Shown: positions 1 to 13,446 of the stretch, piece by piece
How the letters are laid out: every line of letters starts with the position of its first letter
Position numbering within the stretch: position 1 is the first letter of the stretch
Source: Sphagnum compactum
Lineage: Eukaryota; Bryophyta; Sphagnopsida; Sphagnales
NCBI GenBank assembly: GCA_965153455.1
Contig: OZ234493.1
Span: 30,308,213-30,372,212 of the forward strand
Reading direction: 5' to 3'
DNA: 64,000 nt
Translations under genes and position numbers: made by a program
The notes under the pieces: generated by a model
What the model was told of the DNA's origin: nothing
The model's database searches: none
Seen by the model: only the letters and a program-made list of their open reading frames with translations

Positions 1-2615
1 AGAGGCAACAACTGCCTCAGGAGAAGGAGAGTTTTGCGCATCATGTGCAATGGAAAGCAACATCATTGAAGGATACAAGTTGCCTTGTTGCCAACTGAAG
101 CTTCCCACTGTGTACTACTCCCATCCCCAAACACACATATGACACAACTTTCATCTTGTATTTCACCAATTTGGATCCACTTCATGAACATGTCTCCACA
201 GTAACACTTTGAAGGTAACCAGTATGTCAGTAAAAGAAAACAGGACACATATTAAGCACATCCATAACCTTGTGAGTGCCTCTCAAAAAGTTTCAGATGA
301 TCACCCAAGGAGGAATATTGGCAGGATTACACAGACAAAAGAATCCTAGACTTAGTTTTCAATGAAACAAAAAGTGGTGAGTACCTCAGGAAATGATCCT
401 TGTGTGGTCTCATGAACATGGTAGCACTGATCATGGTCATGTCCTGACAATACCATCACCTGTCCAGAGCCTACCAGAAAAATTATTGGATTGAAATGAC
501 CATGGTTTTTTTAATCTGTGAAACAAATCAAAACAGAAGAAAAACTGCAACAGTTTTCTTGTCAGTTTGATTTGTACAGACTTACAGGTTTTATGGCATC
601 TAGAAGCCTTGTAGATGATGGCTCTGTCAAGTAGTTCTGGTACCTGAGTTATGATCCAAGCACAAGATTAACATCAGGATGATTTTCTCCTGCCCAGCTT
701 CATGTAAGAGAAGCCATATAATGATAACTGCCCAGCTAGACAGAAGAGATTAACCCCAAAACTGAGATTTTGAATGGTTGTCAATTGTCATCAACAAGCA
801 ATGAGAGTAAGGATACAATTCCGGACTCACGAGATTTGGAATGGTTGAGATTGCATGCTTCGAACCCTCTGCACCCATCTCAAGCACAGAAAATTACTAA
901 GGATTGTTCTGTCTAGAGGCCAGTAACTCTGAGATGATTGATGAAGGTTTTTGTAAAATTAGAAAAGCACAGGTGTCATGATGACCTGGTTGATCACAGG
1001 AGAAGCCCGGTTGGCCCCACATGGAGTGTCATCAGGTCGATATAGTGGAATATGTGTCACAAGCACCCTTGGCAAAGGATTCTTCTCTGCACAAACATTG
1101 CAAAGATAAGCAACTCTTAACTGAGACATGGAAACCCATAGTCTGGATAGCTGCCTGAAGACTCAATGACCACATTTCCCCAAGCTCCTGTTCCCCAAAG
1201 TAGAGAGAGAGAATTACCTTTGCTGATTTCTTGGATGAAGCTCCAAGAGCTGTTGGCTACATCTGCAACTGCTGCTGCAAAAGCCAGTTGAGCTGGTTGC
1301 TATATTAATCAGAGAGTTCTCTGGATCTAGACTTTGATACATAAACTTCTTGCCAAGTATTAGAGCATGTGAAAACAGTTTGAAGGAATATGGAAGCAAA
1401 AACTACCATCACTGGGAAAGCAATTAAACACAACCAGAGAAATGGGGCAGGCTTCACCATCAAGGACTTGAGCGTCAACAAAAACAAACTCAACACCTCC
1501 GATTTTGATTCTGTAGTCTAATCCACCAAACACCTGTTTGTAACGTGCCACCACCTACACACAGCCCTGAGTTCATCCTGTCAACATCTTGACCTGATTT
1601 TGCATCAACTCAAATGGTAGTACACAAGCACCTTCCATTATGGGTGACAAGAGAAAATCCTTAACCTCAGGAATTTGGGTTTGCACAGCTTCATAGCCCA
1701 GATCATGGTTGCCAGGGAGTGTATGCATTGGAATCTCTTTCCGACCTCTGTCCTTGATTGCTCCTTGTGATTGATCAAATATATGTCTAAAGCGCTCCAA
1801 GGACTCTTGCCATCTGCAGTTAGAAGCAAAAAGAAAATCAACACAGAAAAGCAACAAGTCAAGCCTGGATATTTCTTTTCAAAACAAAAGCAGAAGCTCC
1901 AGCAAAAAACGACCACGCACTCTTTTGGAGAGAGGAAAGGGCCACCATCAAACAAGTCACCCAAAAACACAATCTGTTCTGGCTCCAAGCCCAACACTGA
2001 TGTTCGGAATGCACGGCGCATGTAAATGTCTGAATAGAATTGCGTCAGCCACAGAGCTAATGATCCAGGCTTCATCCCATATGAAGTCCGATCAGTTATC
2101 TGAGAAAACAGCAAACCAATGAGTCCAGAAATTAGGTCAAAACTGCAATTTGATCATTCTTTCCAATGCAATCTACCTGTAAGAACCATAACATCAGACC
2201 ACAAAATTTGAAAACAAAAACACCTACCTGGGGATCTGCAATCACCAGAACTCGGATGGGACTTTTAGGGGAATCTTGCACCTGGTTGGCATTCTGCAAT
2301 GAAATAACCAATTGAACCAAATCAACAGCATTCAGCTCTCGTTTACTTGGTACTAGCAATTGTAAACTCTCATCAAGGAGCAAGAGTCACCATAACCATG
2401 CATCTGATATTAGGGTTTCTTTTCTTTTTGTTTTGCTTCTTTTTTTTTGGGGTGCATTTCCAAAAACCTGACACACAAGATGTGAGGAAAAAGCTTACCA
2501 AAGAAGGCCAAGGACAAGTCCACACTGGAAGCCAATAAATGAAAACCTCGCCATACAAAAGAGATGCCACCCACATGCATCCCATCACTGCTGCTACTCG
2601 CCATCGCCCATTCAT
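1..2615 (-). CDS. Cdc1/PGAP5 (MPPE1)-type metallophosphoesterase, C-terminus beyond the window
   Basis: Calcineurin-like metallophosphoesterase. Family members act in the ER/Golgi on the ethanolamine-phosphate of GPI-anchor glycans; that role is inferred here. I reconstructed 11 exons with consistent phases and GT-AG borders: 2615-2499, 2293-2228, 2099-1921, 1813-1666, 1554-1458, 1274-1218, 1086-986, 868-831, 643-586, 459-385 and 114 to beyond position 1. Exon 1 (start MNGRWRV) holds an N-terminal membrane segment. Metal-binding motifs follow in family order: IADPQ (exon 2), GDLFDGG (exon 3), LPGNHDLGY (exon 4), VTHIPLYR (exon 7) and LSGHDHDQC (exon 10). The last exon reads SWQQGNLYPSMMLLS and is open to the window edge, so the usual C-terminal membrane segment lies outside. 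No stop or frameshift is seen. The start at 2615 is the ATG just before the hydrophobic segment; an upstream in-frame ATG at 2666 adds 17 residues of no recognisable character. Confidence 0.9.
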
Positions 2616-3100
2616 GTTCCTCAAACTCTTGTATCTCAGAACTGCATTTCCAAAAAAGAACTGCAATCACCCACTTCAAGTTTTATTGTCTTATTCTCTT
2701 TCTTGTCCTGTGTCCCTGTCCAGCTTTCTTCTTCTTCTAACATTGGTGATTGTTGAGCTTTCGCTTCATGTGGGTGCAGGAAAAAAGCACATCATCTCCA
2801 TCATACAAGTCCTTAGTCTAACATTTTTTCTGTTCAGCAGATGATCCTTGCAGCAAGTGCAATCGACAACACGGATTTCGCAGATGATCTTCGCACATCC
2901 TCGAACTCATGTGTGTCCCCTTCTTCTCTGCATCCATACCGGCTTCTTCGCTCGCGTGTTCGCAGTCGAGGTGCCAATCCAGATCTCGGATAGTATCACA
3001 TCTCATTCCAGATCCCGGATAGTATCACACCTCGTTCCAGATCCTGATAATATGTCGTGCACAGTGTTCTTATTGTTTTCAATTTTTTAATTTAATTTTC
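2616..3100. promoter_or_regulatory. Upstream region of the metallophosphoesterase gene
   Basis: Presumed 5'UTR and promoter side of the minus-strand phosphoesterase. It is less AT-rich than the DNA to its right and includes a pyrimidine-rich stretch near 2690-2740. No TATA box or other element can be assigned with confidence. A short tandem repeat ends it at 2979-3052. Confidence 0.35.
2979..3052. repeat. 29-bp tandem repeat, 2.5 copies
   Basis: Two copies of a 29-bp unit beginning CCAGATCTCGGATAGTATCA (2979-3007 and 3008-3036) are followed by a partial third copy to about 3052. Copies differ by a few bases. It lies upstream of the phosphoesterase gene; no function can be assigned. Confidence 0.8.
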
Positions 3101-6100
3101 TGCTGGAAGGGCGGTAGCAAGAGGGATTTAGCCATAAATTGGCGACTTGTTAGTAGAACTTGTCAAAATTTAAAATTTTAAAAAATAGAATGGCTATTTA
3201 TAGCAACCAAGGAATAGACATCTAGGGAAACTAACCCAAAATATCTCTTTTTTGATGATTTGTTTTCAAAAAACAGAAAATCTTAAGACAAAATATTTCC
3301 TTTTTTTTTCAAAAAAGAAATTCCCCAAAAAAACGGTGGTGCATTACTAGATCAATAATGTCCAACATTGTCAAAACTAACAAAATCACACATAGGAAAA
3401 TAATAAAACAAAATGTAAACACAAGAATAAATAAATAAAAATCGCAACTTCATTTTCAACTAAGGTTTCCAATTGTAAATGTCATGTGTAACTAAATTAT
3501 AATTTAAATATATATGTTTTTATAATTGTCTATTAAGAAAAGTCAACGACTCCAAATAAGTTTAAACCAAACATATCCGTATAATTGAACATATTCTCAA
3601 CTACAATCAATTAATGTGAAATGAATGAATGAATGTCATCTGTTTATGTGACATATCATCCGTCCTCATGTTGTAGCATTAAATTGTTCAAATTAAGATG
3701 ATTCAATGGATCATAACTTGTCATACCATCGAAATCATGGGAAAATGAAATTATTTCATGTTGAAATGTCTTTTAAACTTGTTGAATTGGATTATGCCAC
3801 ATGGCTATGACACATGCATGATGCACATGTTGCAAATGTTTTACATGTCTAGGTTTGAATCAACTTGTTGATTTTAATGAATGGTTTAAAGTCAACAAGT
3901 CGATTCAAATGTGGTTAGTATAAACTATAAAACCCTTATGCAATGGCCTTGTACAAGTTACACTTTTTCATCACAAATCATTCCAAATTTGGCAAGCAAA
4001 AGAAAATCCAAACTCCCATTTTGTATAATCTACAATCTAACAACCTTCAAGCAAAAACATTGATCTCACCCAAAAAAAATTTAAAGCTTAATTAATCATG
4101 ATTTGTATAAGAATTTGTACCTTCAAAATTTGAATTGTGTTAGAATGATGTTTATCAAGAGTTGAAGACCCTTGGTTAAGTTCCAAATCGAATTTTGTTC
4201 AAGTAAGATTTTTGGAATTTGAGTCCCAACACAAATATTTTTTCAATTTTTGTAACCTTCAAGTAGGGTAACCAAGAAGCAAAATAAGAACTTGCATTAG
4301 AATCGATTGAAATTTTAAAATTGGGCAACATTTAATTTTAACTAATGTTTGCCAGGTATTTGATTTTGTCAATACACATTAATTTTGGTTTTTAATACCC
4401 TTAAAATTTTGTAGTTTTCATGAAAGAAAATACAAAAAATAGTTGTTTTTATAAAAAGTTTGTTTAATTTCTTTAAAATCGTGGTTATAATTAACAAACT
4501 TCCAAATGAGAACCCATGAGGGTTTAATGTGGTTTCCAATACATTCGACATTTGGTTTCAACCATTGTTATACCAATACATATATTTTGACTTTCCAAAT
4601 TGGTTTGAAACATTCAAGAATTAGAAAATTAGTTATTAAGCAAGTGTTGATATGGTGTTGAGGTTTTTTTAACCTTATCACTATGATAAGAATAGTTATT
4701 TTTAAAAACAATAATGAATGGCATGAGTATCATGATTTTGTGAAATGTCTTACCAAGAGAATATGCATATTGTTATGGTAAATGAAACTTTTTTGCATAT
4801 CAATACAAATGACAAAATATAATATAAAATTGTAATAACATCCTTGAAGTTTGAAAGACAAAATTGGTAGCAAAAAAGTGGTAAATCCAAGATATTACCG
4901 TTACTTTCACTTTCATGGTTGCCATTGAAGGCATGTGATGAACATTCAATGTGTAAGGAGCAACTTAAATCCTATAAACTATATGAAGATTCAAACTCCT
5001 ACTATGGACATATTTTTTTATACTGTAAAAGAAGGAAAATGCAATAGTAACATCAATAACTTGGATACAATGCAATGTGAAATTTAAAATATTATTTTAA
5101 AAAGTATATTAATTTTGAGCAAGGTGTGAAATTATTTTTGCCATCACTATTGGTGGTAAAACTAATTCACCTTGAGTTTGTGTGACAATGGTAGTTTCAA
5201 CATGCCTTGATTACCTATATCAATGTGACATCACACATGAAAGAATCACATTCATTGCATAATGACATTGCTCATTTTAGTAAACTCAAAATACAATCGT
5301 CATAAAAATTAATGGAACCATGTAATTAACACAATTGAGTAATTTGAATGCAAATTAAATTTTAATAAAAAAATAGAGACTATAACTAGGTTTCCAACTA
5401 ATACCCACAAATTGGTTTCAATTTCAAGTCAAATAATTGTATCCCCAATACATACATGGATGGAAAAAATAATCATATTCTCTTTAGAGTAAAACAAATT
5501 AACAAACACCTCCCTTGTGGGCAAGTCAGCAAATCTTATTTTCCCCAAAATGTAAGGCATAACAAACATTCCTCCTTTTTTTTTTGAAAACCAAAAAAAA
5601 AAAAGTGCAGAAGTAATGTGCCAAAACCCTATCTATAAATAGCTATCACATATTGAACTATTAATTCACTCAAAATAATTTTTAAAAAATTTCAGACCAT
5701 CAAATTTAATAATCCCATTACCAAAAATTGAAAATAATGATATTTTTTTACCATTTCCCTCAATCTTAATAAAATCTCCTCACCTACCTACCAAACTAGT
5801 GCATTCAAAATAAGTAAAGAAAAAAAATAAAACACCAAATCTAACAATTTCATTAGTTCTAACAATTTTTCTTCACACCTCACACAAACCTATTCAACAA
5901 CTTCTATATATTTGCATATTAATATTATAATCTTTGTCTACATATTAGGTTAAAAACTTTTTAGGAAGACACAAAAATAGATTATGTAACCTAGGACCCC
6001 TAACTAAGGAAAACCAACTCCTACATTGGTACCAATAACATTAAAAAAATAGTGGATGACCTTCAAAAAGTCATCCAATATACCTCCTTATATCACTTTT

Positions 6101-7390
6101 CACAATAACCTCCTAAATTTGCTTTCCTTATTTTAGTAATGCATATTTATCTTCGTTATATTTGTATTCTAATATGTCTATATTTATAGGTAGTTGAATA
6201 AAAGTTTAGTATTTTTATTTTCCTTCTCCTTGCTATTTAGCTTTAAACAAAACCCTTATGAAACAAATAAATACCACATCAAAACTTGAAAAACACAAAA
6301 CATTGTGATTACACACCAATGCATTCATGTAAGGCAAGAGATTTGGCACATATAGCATGCACATTCTATTCAAACTCCACCAAGGGAGTTGAAGTAGCAT
6401 TTGTTTCACAAAGTCATAAAGACACAAAATTCTTCCCACATTTGGTAGGATTTTGGGTAAGAGGCAAACAAAATAACCCCATATGACAACTTCACCTTAA
6501 CATTTCCATAAGTTTTGGAATTTTCTTATTAGATTGCACTACACAACAAGGGTGCCATTAGGTTGTGATAATGCACAAACATAAATCTCAAAGGTCTTTT
6601 GTTAAAAAAATCTCAAGGTTTTTATTCATGAGAGTTATTGTTTTCAACTTCAAGGTGCAAAGACTAGAGAGCAAAGACCTAGTTATTGAATTCATTGCCC
6701 ATGTTGTGTTTTCTTGTCAAATTCTAAAATGCATGCAACCTCCAAAAATAACTTCTATCAAAGAACATATTTATGCCATAACATTGAAACCTCCATATAT
6801 GCGCATGATGAAAAAAACAAATGACATTGAAACACAAAAACATATTTAGGAGGAACCCACAAGGGAAAGAGCCAAAAAACATGCCCAAAATTAACAAAAG
6901 AAAAGGTCAACAAGTCAAAGCTAGGTGATAGACTAGTAAAGGCCACTAGACCAAGCAATCAAAGGAAAGCCAAAAACAAAACAAAGAAAACCAGAATAAA
7001 ACAAGTCAAAGGCCAAAAAGACCCAATCAATGTCAAAGTCCAAAGAAAAAGGAAACCGATAGGTAAAAAAGAAGCCATCTAAATGACAAGATGAAAAAGT
7101 CTAGGAACAAGCAAGAAAAACAATACAAGTCTGGCAAGGCTTCAGTAAGAAATATCATGTGAAGAAAAAATCAAAGGAGGAACAAAATGCCACCAAACAG
7201 TGTTGGAGTTATCCATAAATATGCCATTATGACACCATTCCTTCTAGAAAGTGATCTCAAGTCATTGTTGTATGCATGGATCTTGACTCGTCGCCTTGTG
7301 TCAATGAAATGCAACCCAAGTCACCATGCCAATTTCAATAGTTATAGTCCATGCATTCATTAAAATCTTTTTAGTAAAGTAGATTCCTAA
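3101..7390. other. AT-rich intergenic DNA without a recognisable gene
   Basis: About 4.3 kb of AT-rich sequence. Open frames are short and lack protein-like composition or family motifs. It adjoins the 3' side of the decayed LINE, so its right part (about 6.9-7.39 kb) may be LINE 3'UTR, but no poly(A) or target duplication could be defined. Confidence 0.5.
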
Positions 7391-10300
7391 ATGCAACAAG
7401 CATCTTTCAATCCAAAGAAAAAACATGATCATAGATTTGAATGTGTTGATGGCCTAGAATGGAAATGGATATCATGTTGGATGGTTCGAAAAGTCTTTCG
7501 ATGTCGGATGATTTTCATCATAAGCCAAGTCTCCAAGAATGAAATCAATTCAATATGTGTCTCTAATCAAGTTGACCTTCCCCACAACTTCCAAATGTCG
7601 TCAAAAGCTAGCCAAGGATGGTTTGCTACCCAACAACTCTTTAAACAATGTTTAAGAGTTTCAAGTGTTTCAAACCCACATACCTAACACCTAACTTCAA
7701 GACCCATTTGAACCAACTAAGACCAATAGGTAATCATTTATGCAATATAAACCAAGTTATTGTTGCGATCTTTTTGGGCTTAGAATGATGCCAAAGACAT
7801 TCAAGTACGGTGTTGCATTGTTGTTCCATCAAACCCCAATCTTTAAGTTCCTTGACAAAGGAACTCGAATCCTCTCAAGAAGCCCTACTAGTCCTATAAC
7901 CTCTATTTGTTGAATATCCAAAGAATGTCAACTCCTTTAGACCTTGGCCAACCTTCCAAATCCATTCACTAGGATCCCATGGTAGGCCAACAATAAATCC
8001 AGATTGGAATAACACAAATTCAAGAGCCTTAAAAATCCATTGGTCAATTCATCTAGGCTTGTTTGCTTTAAAGTTGGCTCAAAATAATGATTTGTTTCCT
8101 TCCTCACAAGGACTTTCACACAAGCAAGGCTTTGTGTTGCAATACAAAAAGGTTCACAAGGGATTATAGAAATATGACCTATGTCTTTGCATACATTAAA
8201 CTTTTGAGCCCTAATAGAATTAACCAAATTTTCTACAACCTTATACACCCAATCATGCCTAGCCATCTAATTCAACGGTAATGTCAAGTAATGTTCACCA
8301 ATCACCTTCTGTTGGATATGCAAACTCATTATTCAAGTTCCATGGGATGGATGCAATGAAATTTTTTCTAGCCATTATCAACATAATAGTCCTTCGAGGC
8401 ATTCGAATCTTAATCATACCAAATTTGTTCCAATTTCCACAACTAACATCCCAAAAGTTACTGATGCATGAACAACTAGTCGTGGCAATAGGCCTCTTCA
8501 TATGGGTTGTAGTTTGCTGCAAAGGATTTGGGATAAGAAGTGGGATGAGATTATTGTCAAATAATGGTTGTTGAAGCATTTCCTCCAAAAAGTTCGACTC
8601 TTTTTTGGTCAACCCAAGTCTCCATGCATCCATAATAAAATTCCAAAGAAATGAAGGGTATGCCTAAATTTTACAGCTCTAAACAACCGATTAATATATG
8701 GAAGCATTGTGAAGCAAGTTTTTCCTTGTGGTTGCAACAAGTTTGCACACCTCCGTAATAAAAATCTTTCCAAGGTTCTTCACCTAGCAATAGACCCCAA
8801 AACCATTAACTTCAGAAGAAGAACTTTTGCTTGGGTTTTGGATCAATAATGCTTAACCCCCTTGAAACACTAGTAATGTAATAACATCCCATCTTACCTT
8901 CACTCAATACATGTATACCTTACCCCCCATATGAAATTCTACATCAAATTTTTTATTTAAGCACACATGCGTAGATTAGGACTCCAACATGTTGCTATGT
9001 ACCATATAGATGCAAACAAAACTTAGTTCGCTATTAAAATTTGACCAACTAATGATATTTTGCATGTGACCCCATTAATCAATTTTGACTTGAAAACTAA
9101 CATTAATTTCCCAAAATTGGCTTTAACCAAGAAGTGGAAACCTATTTGAAGACCCAAGTATTTTACTCCTTGTCCCCAAGGAATCCAACATAACCCTTCT
9201 TTTCTACCCCAATCAAAATCCCTCTGGCTATCAAATGCTCAAATGGTTGATGATTTTCGTTAGTTAATTTTTTACCTATAGTAGTACAAAACAAAAAATT
9301 ACCCCACAAGCTCTTTCCAAATTTTTAGCCAAACATTCCAAATAAAGTGTAATGTCATTAGCAAATGATTGATTTCGAAGAATCCCACCATTGGGTAATT
9401 TCAAACCTCGCACCGCATAGCAAATATTAGAAAAAAATGTACCCAAGCACATCTATAATGAGGATGGAAAGGTACAGTGAGAGTGGACAACCTTGTTGCA
9501 CTGACCTCAAAAGAGAAAAAGGTAAGCCATTTTCACCATTCATCCAGATTGAAGATGTTATTGATTTGTAAAGTGCCGAAACCCATAAAACCCATCATTC
9601 ATTGAATCCCAAAACACAAAGAACTATGAATAGGAAATCCCAATTAATTTTGTTAAACATTTTTTCAAAATCAAGTAGAAGCAAGACTAGTTTTTGCTCA
9701 CTTTCCATTGCCCAATCCATTGCATCCCTTGCATCCCTTGCAAGGAAAAGATTATTTAGTATGTTTTAGTTAGCTACAAATCTAGTTTTATTAGGTTAGA
9801 TGATTTGAGGTAAATGGGCTTGTATACGCCTTGTTAGCAACTTGGTGACCATTTTGTAAACACTTCTCAAGAATGTTATGGGCCACTAGTTCCCAATTGA
9901 AGACCTATCTCCAAACTTTGGAATGAGCACAATCAAGCCTTTATTAAGAAACTTCAAAAGTTGACCTATCACTAACATGGTTTTAGTTGCTTCCAATACA
10001 CCCAGACTAGTTTCGTTTAGAATTTATTGAAAAAATTCCATTGGTAAACCATCAGGTCCAACTACCTTGCCCTTGGAGAGCGAGTTGATAATTGTTTTCA
10101 TCTCGTCCAATATGATGTTCTTGACTAGCTTACTTTAGTTCTTTTGACATTTTATGAGGGATTGAAGTAAAACATTATACCCTGATTGTCCTTATTGCAT
10201 CATCTTTTAGATCTACGAAATATAAATTTTGTAAAATTTTCGCACATATTGACTAAGTTTAGCTTAAGCAGTAAGAATCTTACCATCATCAATTAATTCT

Positions 10301-11257
10301 TTAATAAATATTTTTTTATGTTCGCATTTATGAAAATTGAAAGATGTTTTGGAGCAAGTATCCCTGAACCGGAACCAATGAGTTGTTATGTTGTGTATTC
10401 CTTGATTTAGGTTTACCTATAAACTTTAGTGAATTGAGCTTGAGATTTTGAGAGCATCTTTTAGGCACCTTCATTTGTTGGATCACCTTGTAATTGTATT
10501 TTAGTAAGTGTGACACGATTTGAGTACTTATGAATGTGTTCACATCATCGCTTCCATCGGATTTTGGATAAGATATCACCTCTAGCCACAACTTTTTGAA
10601 TGGCCTTTCCCAGCCATTTGGCCCCTTCAATCACTAAAATTGGTTTGTCATCACCATTTTTCCATGTATCAATGAGATTTGGCTTAAGGAATGAATCCTC
10701 CAATAGTTTTAAGTCAAAGACTCAGGAGTACCAAGATTTGACCCCACATGTGAAAGCCAAATCTAGAGGGATTTAGGAGAATGATTTGACACCTTTCTAA
10801 GAGATGTTAACACACCTATCCTGCCCCCTAGATCATTTAGCCTTGTTGACACATTAACACCTATCCAATCGTGAAACAATTGATTAAGCACTAGTTATTT
10901 GATTATTAAATGTGATGGATTTGGCTGAAGTTTTATGAAAGTTGTCGAAAGTCCATGCATATCTTAAGCCCCAACTTAGTGTCATATTGTGCCAAATGCA
11001 GCCTCTCGTCTCCTCATGAAGTGGTGTCCTACCGCATTTGTTTGATGCCCATCTTCAATCATATTGAAATTCCTAGCCATAACCCACTATGCGGCATTCA
11101 AATCATGGTCTACAATGGCCCTCCACATCAAAGCCCTTTCTTTGGAGGTTTGAGCTGCATATACATTAATGATCCTTACTGAATTTGCATAAAATATCTT
11201 TAGTACAATGTACTAGGCCCAACCTTCCATGATAATACCATGTTGAAGAATGGCAAG
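7391..11257 (-). mobile_element. L1-type LINE ORF2, 3' part (endonuclease end, RT, zinc-finger tail), decayed
   Basis: Frame-shifted, stop-ridden remnants read right to left in LINE ORF2 order. Near 11.2 kb is the endonuclease segment (IINVYAAQTSKERALMW, then ARNFNMIED). Near 10.1-10.03 kb is the RT entry motif KVVGPDGLPMEFF. Near 9.9-9.65 kb are KLLTRRIQAHLPQII and LLLLDFEKMFNKINWDFL. Near 9.5 kb is QQGCPLSLYLSILI, and near 9.37 kb FANDITLYL, where the catalytic FADD has become FAND. The C-terminal RT-associated zinc-finger region is traceable at 7.9-7.4 kb (PKKIATITWFILHK). Many stops and the lost catalytic Asp make it dead. Its 5' portion continues at 33155 after the CACTA insertion. Confidence 0.85.
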
Positions 11258-11476
11258 CACTACAACAACAAGGGGCTATTTTGCGATCCAAATATCATCG
11301 CAAACAACAAAGAAAGAAATTTTCAAAAGCTCGTTGTTGTGAACCATAATTCCTCGCAAACTTTTAACCTTTTGCGATACCATAACATTCGCACCCGTAC
11401 CATTGCAAGTCCTTCACAACTCCCGAACTTGATAAAATCGCAAAACTTTCCCGATTATAACTGCTTCTATACATTG
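11258..11476. repeat. CACTA left terminus with subterminal GCGA motifs
   Basis: Starts with the CACTA terminus and then carries repeated short motifs of the form TTTGCGAT, TCGCAAA and GCGATAC in both orientations. Such dense subterminal repeats are the usual binding sites of TNPA-type proteins in CACTA elements. The same motif family occurs at 25685-25840, 27080-27320 and 32660-33140, which ties these parts to one element. Confidence 0.75.
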
Positions 11477-12316
11477 TTTGCGATTAACACTACATCAGAA
11501 ACTATTTGCAACAAACCCATCACCGCAACGACTTAGCGAATCGACTCAAAAGTCTATCGGTTTCTGATATAAGATCTGATGCAAACATTTCGAGATTCTC
11601 AAAATGCCGCTAAAAGTTTGCGATTAACATTACATCGGAAACTATTTGCAACAAACCCATCACCGCAACGACTTAGCGAATCGACTCAAAAGTCTATCTG
11701 TTTCCGATGTAAGATCTAATGCAAACATTTTGGGATTCTCAAAATGCCGCTAAAAGTTTGCGATTAACATTACATCGGAAACTATTTGCAACAAACCCAT
11801 CACCGCAACGACTTAGCGAATCGACTCAAAAGTCTATCGGTTTCCGATATAAGATCTGACGCAAACATTTCGGGATTCTCAAAATGACGCTAAAAGTTTG
11901 CGATTAACATTACATCGGAAACTATTTGCAACAAACCCATCACCGCAACGACTTAGCGAATCGACTCAAAAGTCTATCGGTTTCCGATATAAGATCTGAC
12001 GCAAACATTTCGGGATTCTCAAAATGGCGCTAAAAGTTTGTAATTAACATTACATCGGAAACTATTTGCAACAAACCCATCACCGCAACGACTTAGCGAA
12101 TCGACTCAAAAGTCTATCGGTTTCCGATATAAGATTTAACGCAAACATTTCAGGATTCTCAAAATGCCGCTAAAAGTTTGCGATTAACATTACATCGGAA
12201 ACTATTTGCAACAAACCCATCACCGCAACGACTTAGCGAATCGACTCAAAAGTCTATCTGTTTCCGATGTAAGATCTGACGCAAACATTTTGGGATTCTC
12301 AAAATGCCGCTAAAAG
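11477..12316. repeat. 140-bp tandem array, six copies, in the CACTA left arm
   Basis: Six head-to-tail copies of exactly 140 bp begin at 11477, 11617, 11757, 11897, 12037 and 12177. Each starts TTTGCGATTAACATTACATC (some with a base change) and ends with GCTAAAAG. Copies differ at only a few positions. Every unit contains several GCGA/TCGC motifs, so the array multiplies the presumed transposase-binding sites. A seventh unit begins at 12317 but diverges after TTTGCGA. Confidence 0.95.
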
Positions 12317-12425
12317 TTTGCGAAATCTATGATTTCACAAACCTATTCTGGAATGATTTTACCTGTAAGAGTGTAGCGATGTCTGTGACATGGTATATTT
12401 GGTCTTTTGGCTTTTGTAGTGTTGC

Positions 12426-12606
12426 GAAGAATTATGACTCGCAAATGGTTTTGAGATCCACTGTGTATCGCAAGAGCATGGCACTGTATTCTTATTTTGG
12501 AAGCAGGGTTTATATTCATTTGGAGTCACTTTGGAAGGCAAAAAAAAAAATCTATATCAAAATTTCAAAATTTACAATGTAAAAGGGTTTGCAACCCTTG
12601 GGTATC
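12426..12606. repeat. 181-bp direct repeat, copy 1
   Basis: Starts GAAGAATTATGACTCGCAAA and ends ACCCTTGGGTATC. The same 181 bp recurs at 24949-25129 in the same orientation with no length change and only about two differences noted. The pair brackets a 12.3-kb passenger segment. In copy 2 the repeat abuts the 3' end of the TNPA-like gene, so it probably belongs to the element's left arm. Confidence 0.9.
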
Positions 12607-12761
12607 GAGGAGGTGGCTCTGTGAAGTGTTGAATTACACAACTCTCAGATAATGTTACTAGATCCCCTACCTTCCCTTCCATAACACACCTATCATAACA
12701 TATCATGACAGACTTAAGTGTCTTGTAATATTCTTCTCTACCCTACAAAAAGCACCTAGCT

Positions 12762-13446
12762 TCAATGCAAGTGTTTAGACTTCTTTAATCTCCACTGTGT
12801 TTTACCCTGGAAGATTTCTGCACCATCAACTTGCAACCGCAACAAATGTGTAAACTATAAGTGTGGAGGTACACACTTGGCAACATCTGGAATTGATGTT
12901 TGAGATCCAGCTGTGTATGAACAACCTGCTCCATTCACCTCTACTTCAGCTTCCTTCTCTAGCTCTGCAGTACAGGATGTAGGACTGCACATTGACTGTA
13001 AAGCATCAGATTGGCTGCACTCTCTTCTGTACTTGAGTGTCATGTTTGAAAGTTCATAGTTTTCAAAAACTACAACTGGAACACTCTACAGCCAAAGCCA
13101 CATTTTGAATTAGCCTTGTGTCCACATTTCCTATTGACCAGCCAAACAATGAAACAAGTATCCTGCATGAGCATGGCACTTAGATAACAGAAAATAACAC
13201 CAAATCTCCCAAACATCAGGTAGAAAAGCATAATTACTCTTGAAGCCAAGTGCTCTCAAATATTGACCTGTCACACACCATCGGTCATCACAAACTGAAG
13301 TATGTATGTAAGTAATCAGTAAAAGAAACAAATATCTTTTATTTGACTTCTGAGAAAACAGGCTAAGAGAAGCTTACCTCCATCACCCATCCAACATATT
13401 TCACATTGTTGACATACTGATTCATGTCCAAATCACCACGTTTTGG
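12762..13446 (-). pseudogene. FATA-like acyl-ACP thioesterase, last two exons only
   Basis: Plastid acyl-ACP thioesterases release fatty acids from ACP. Two exons are recognisable. 13446-13378 encodes PKRGDLDMNQYVNNVKYVGW, the conserved Asp/Asn hot-dog active-site motif. 13085-12762 encodes NYELSNMTLKYRRECSQSD and, near the end, FTHLLRLQVDGAEIFQGKTQ. GT-AG borders are good and phases match. An in-frame TAG lies just before FTHLLRL, and the upstream two-thirds of the enzyme (transit peptide, first hot-dog domain) is not found in the adjoining sequence. The spacer and C-terminal block resemble FATA more than FATB, but this is judged by eye. It is best read as a captured or decayed fragment. Confidence 0.75.

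Noticed and set aside
12417-12421. TAGTG as a possible right end of a short CACTA starting at 11258
   Set aside because: Its flank (TTG) does not match AAG at the left end, and no TCGCAAAA block precedes it. The end at 33154 has both the matching flank and the matching subterminal motif.
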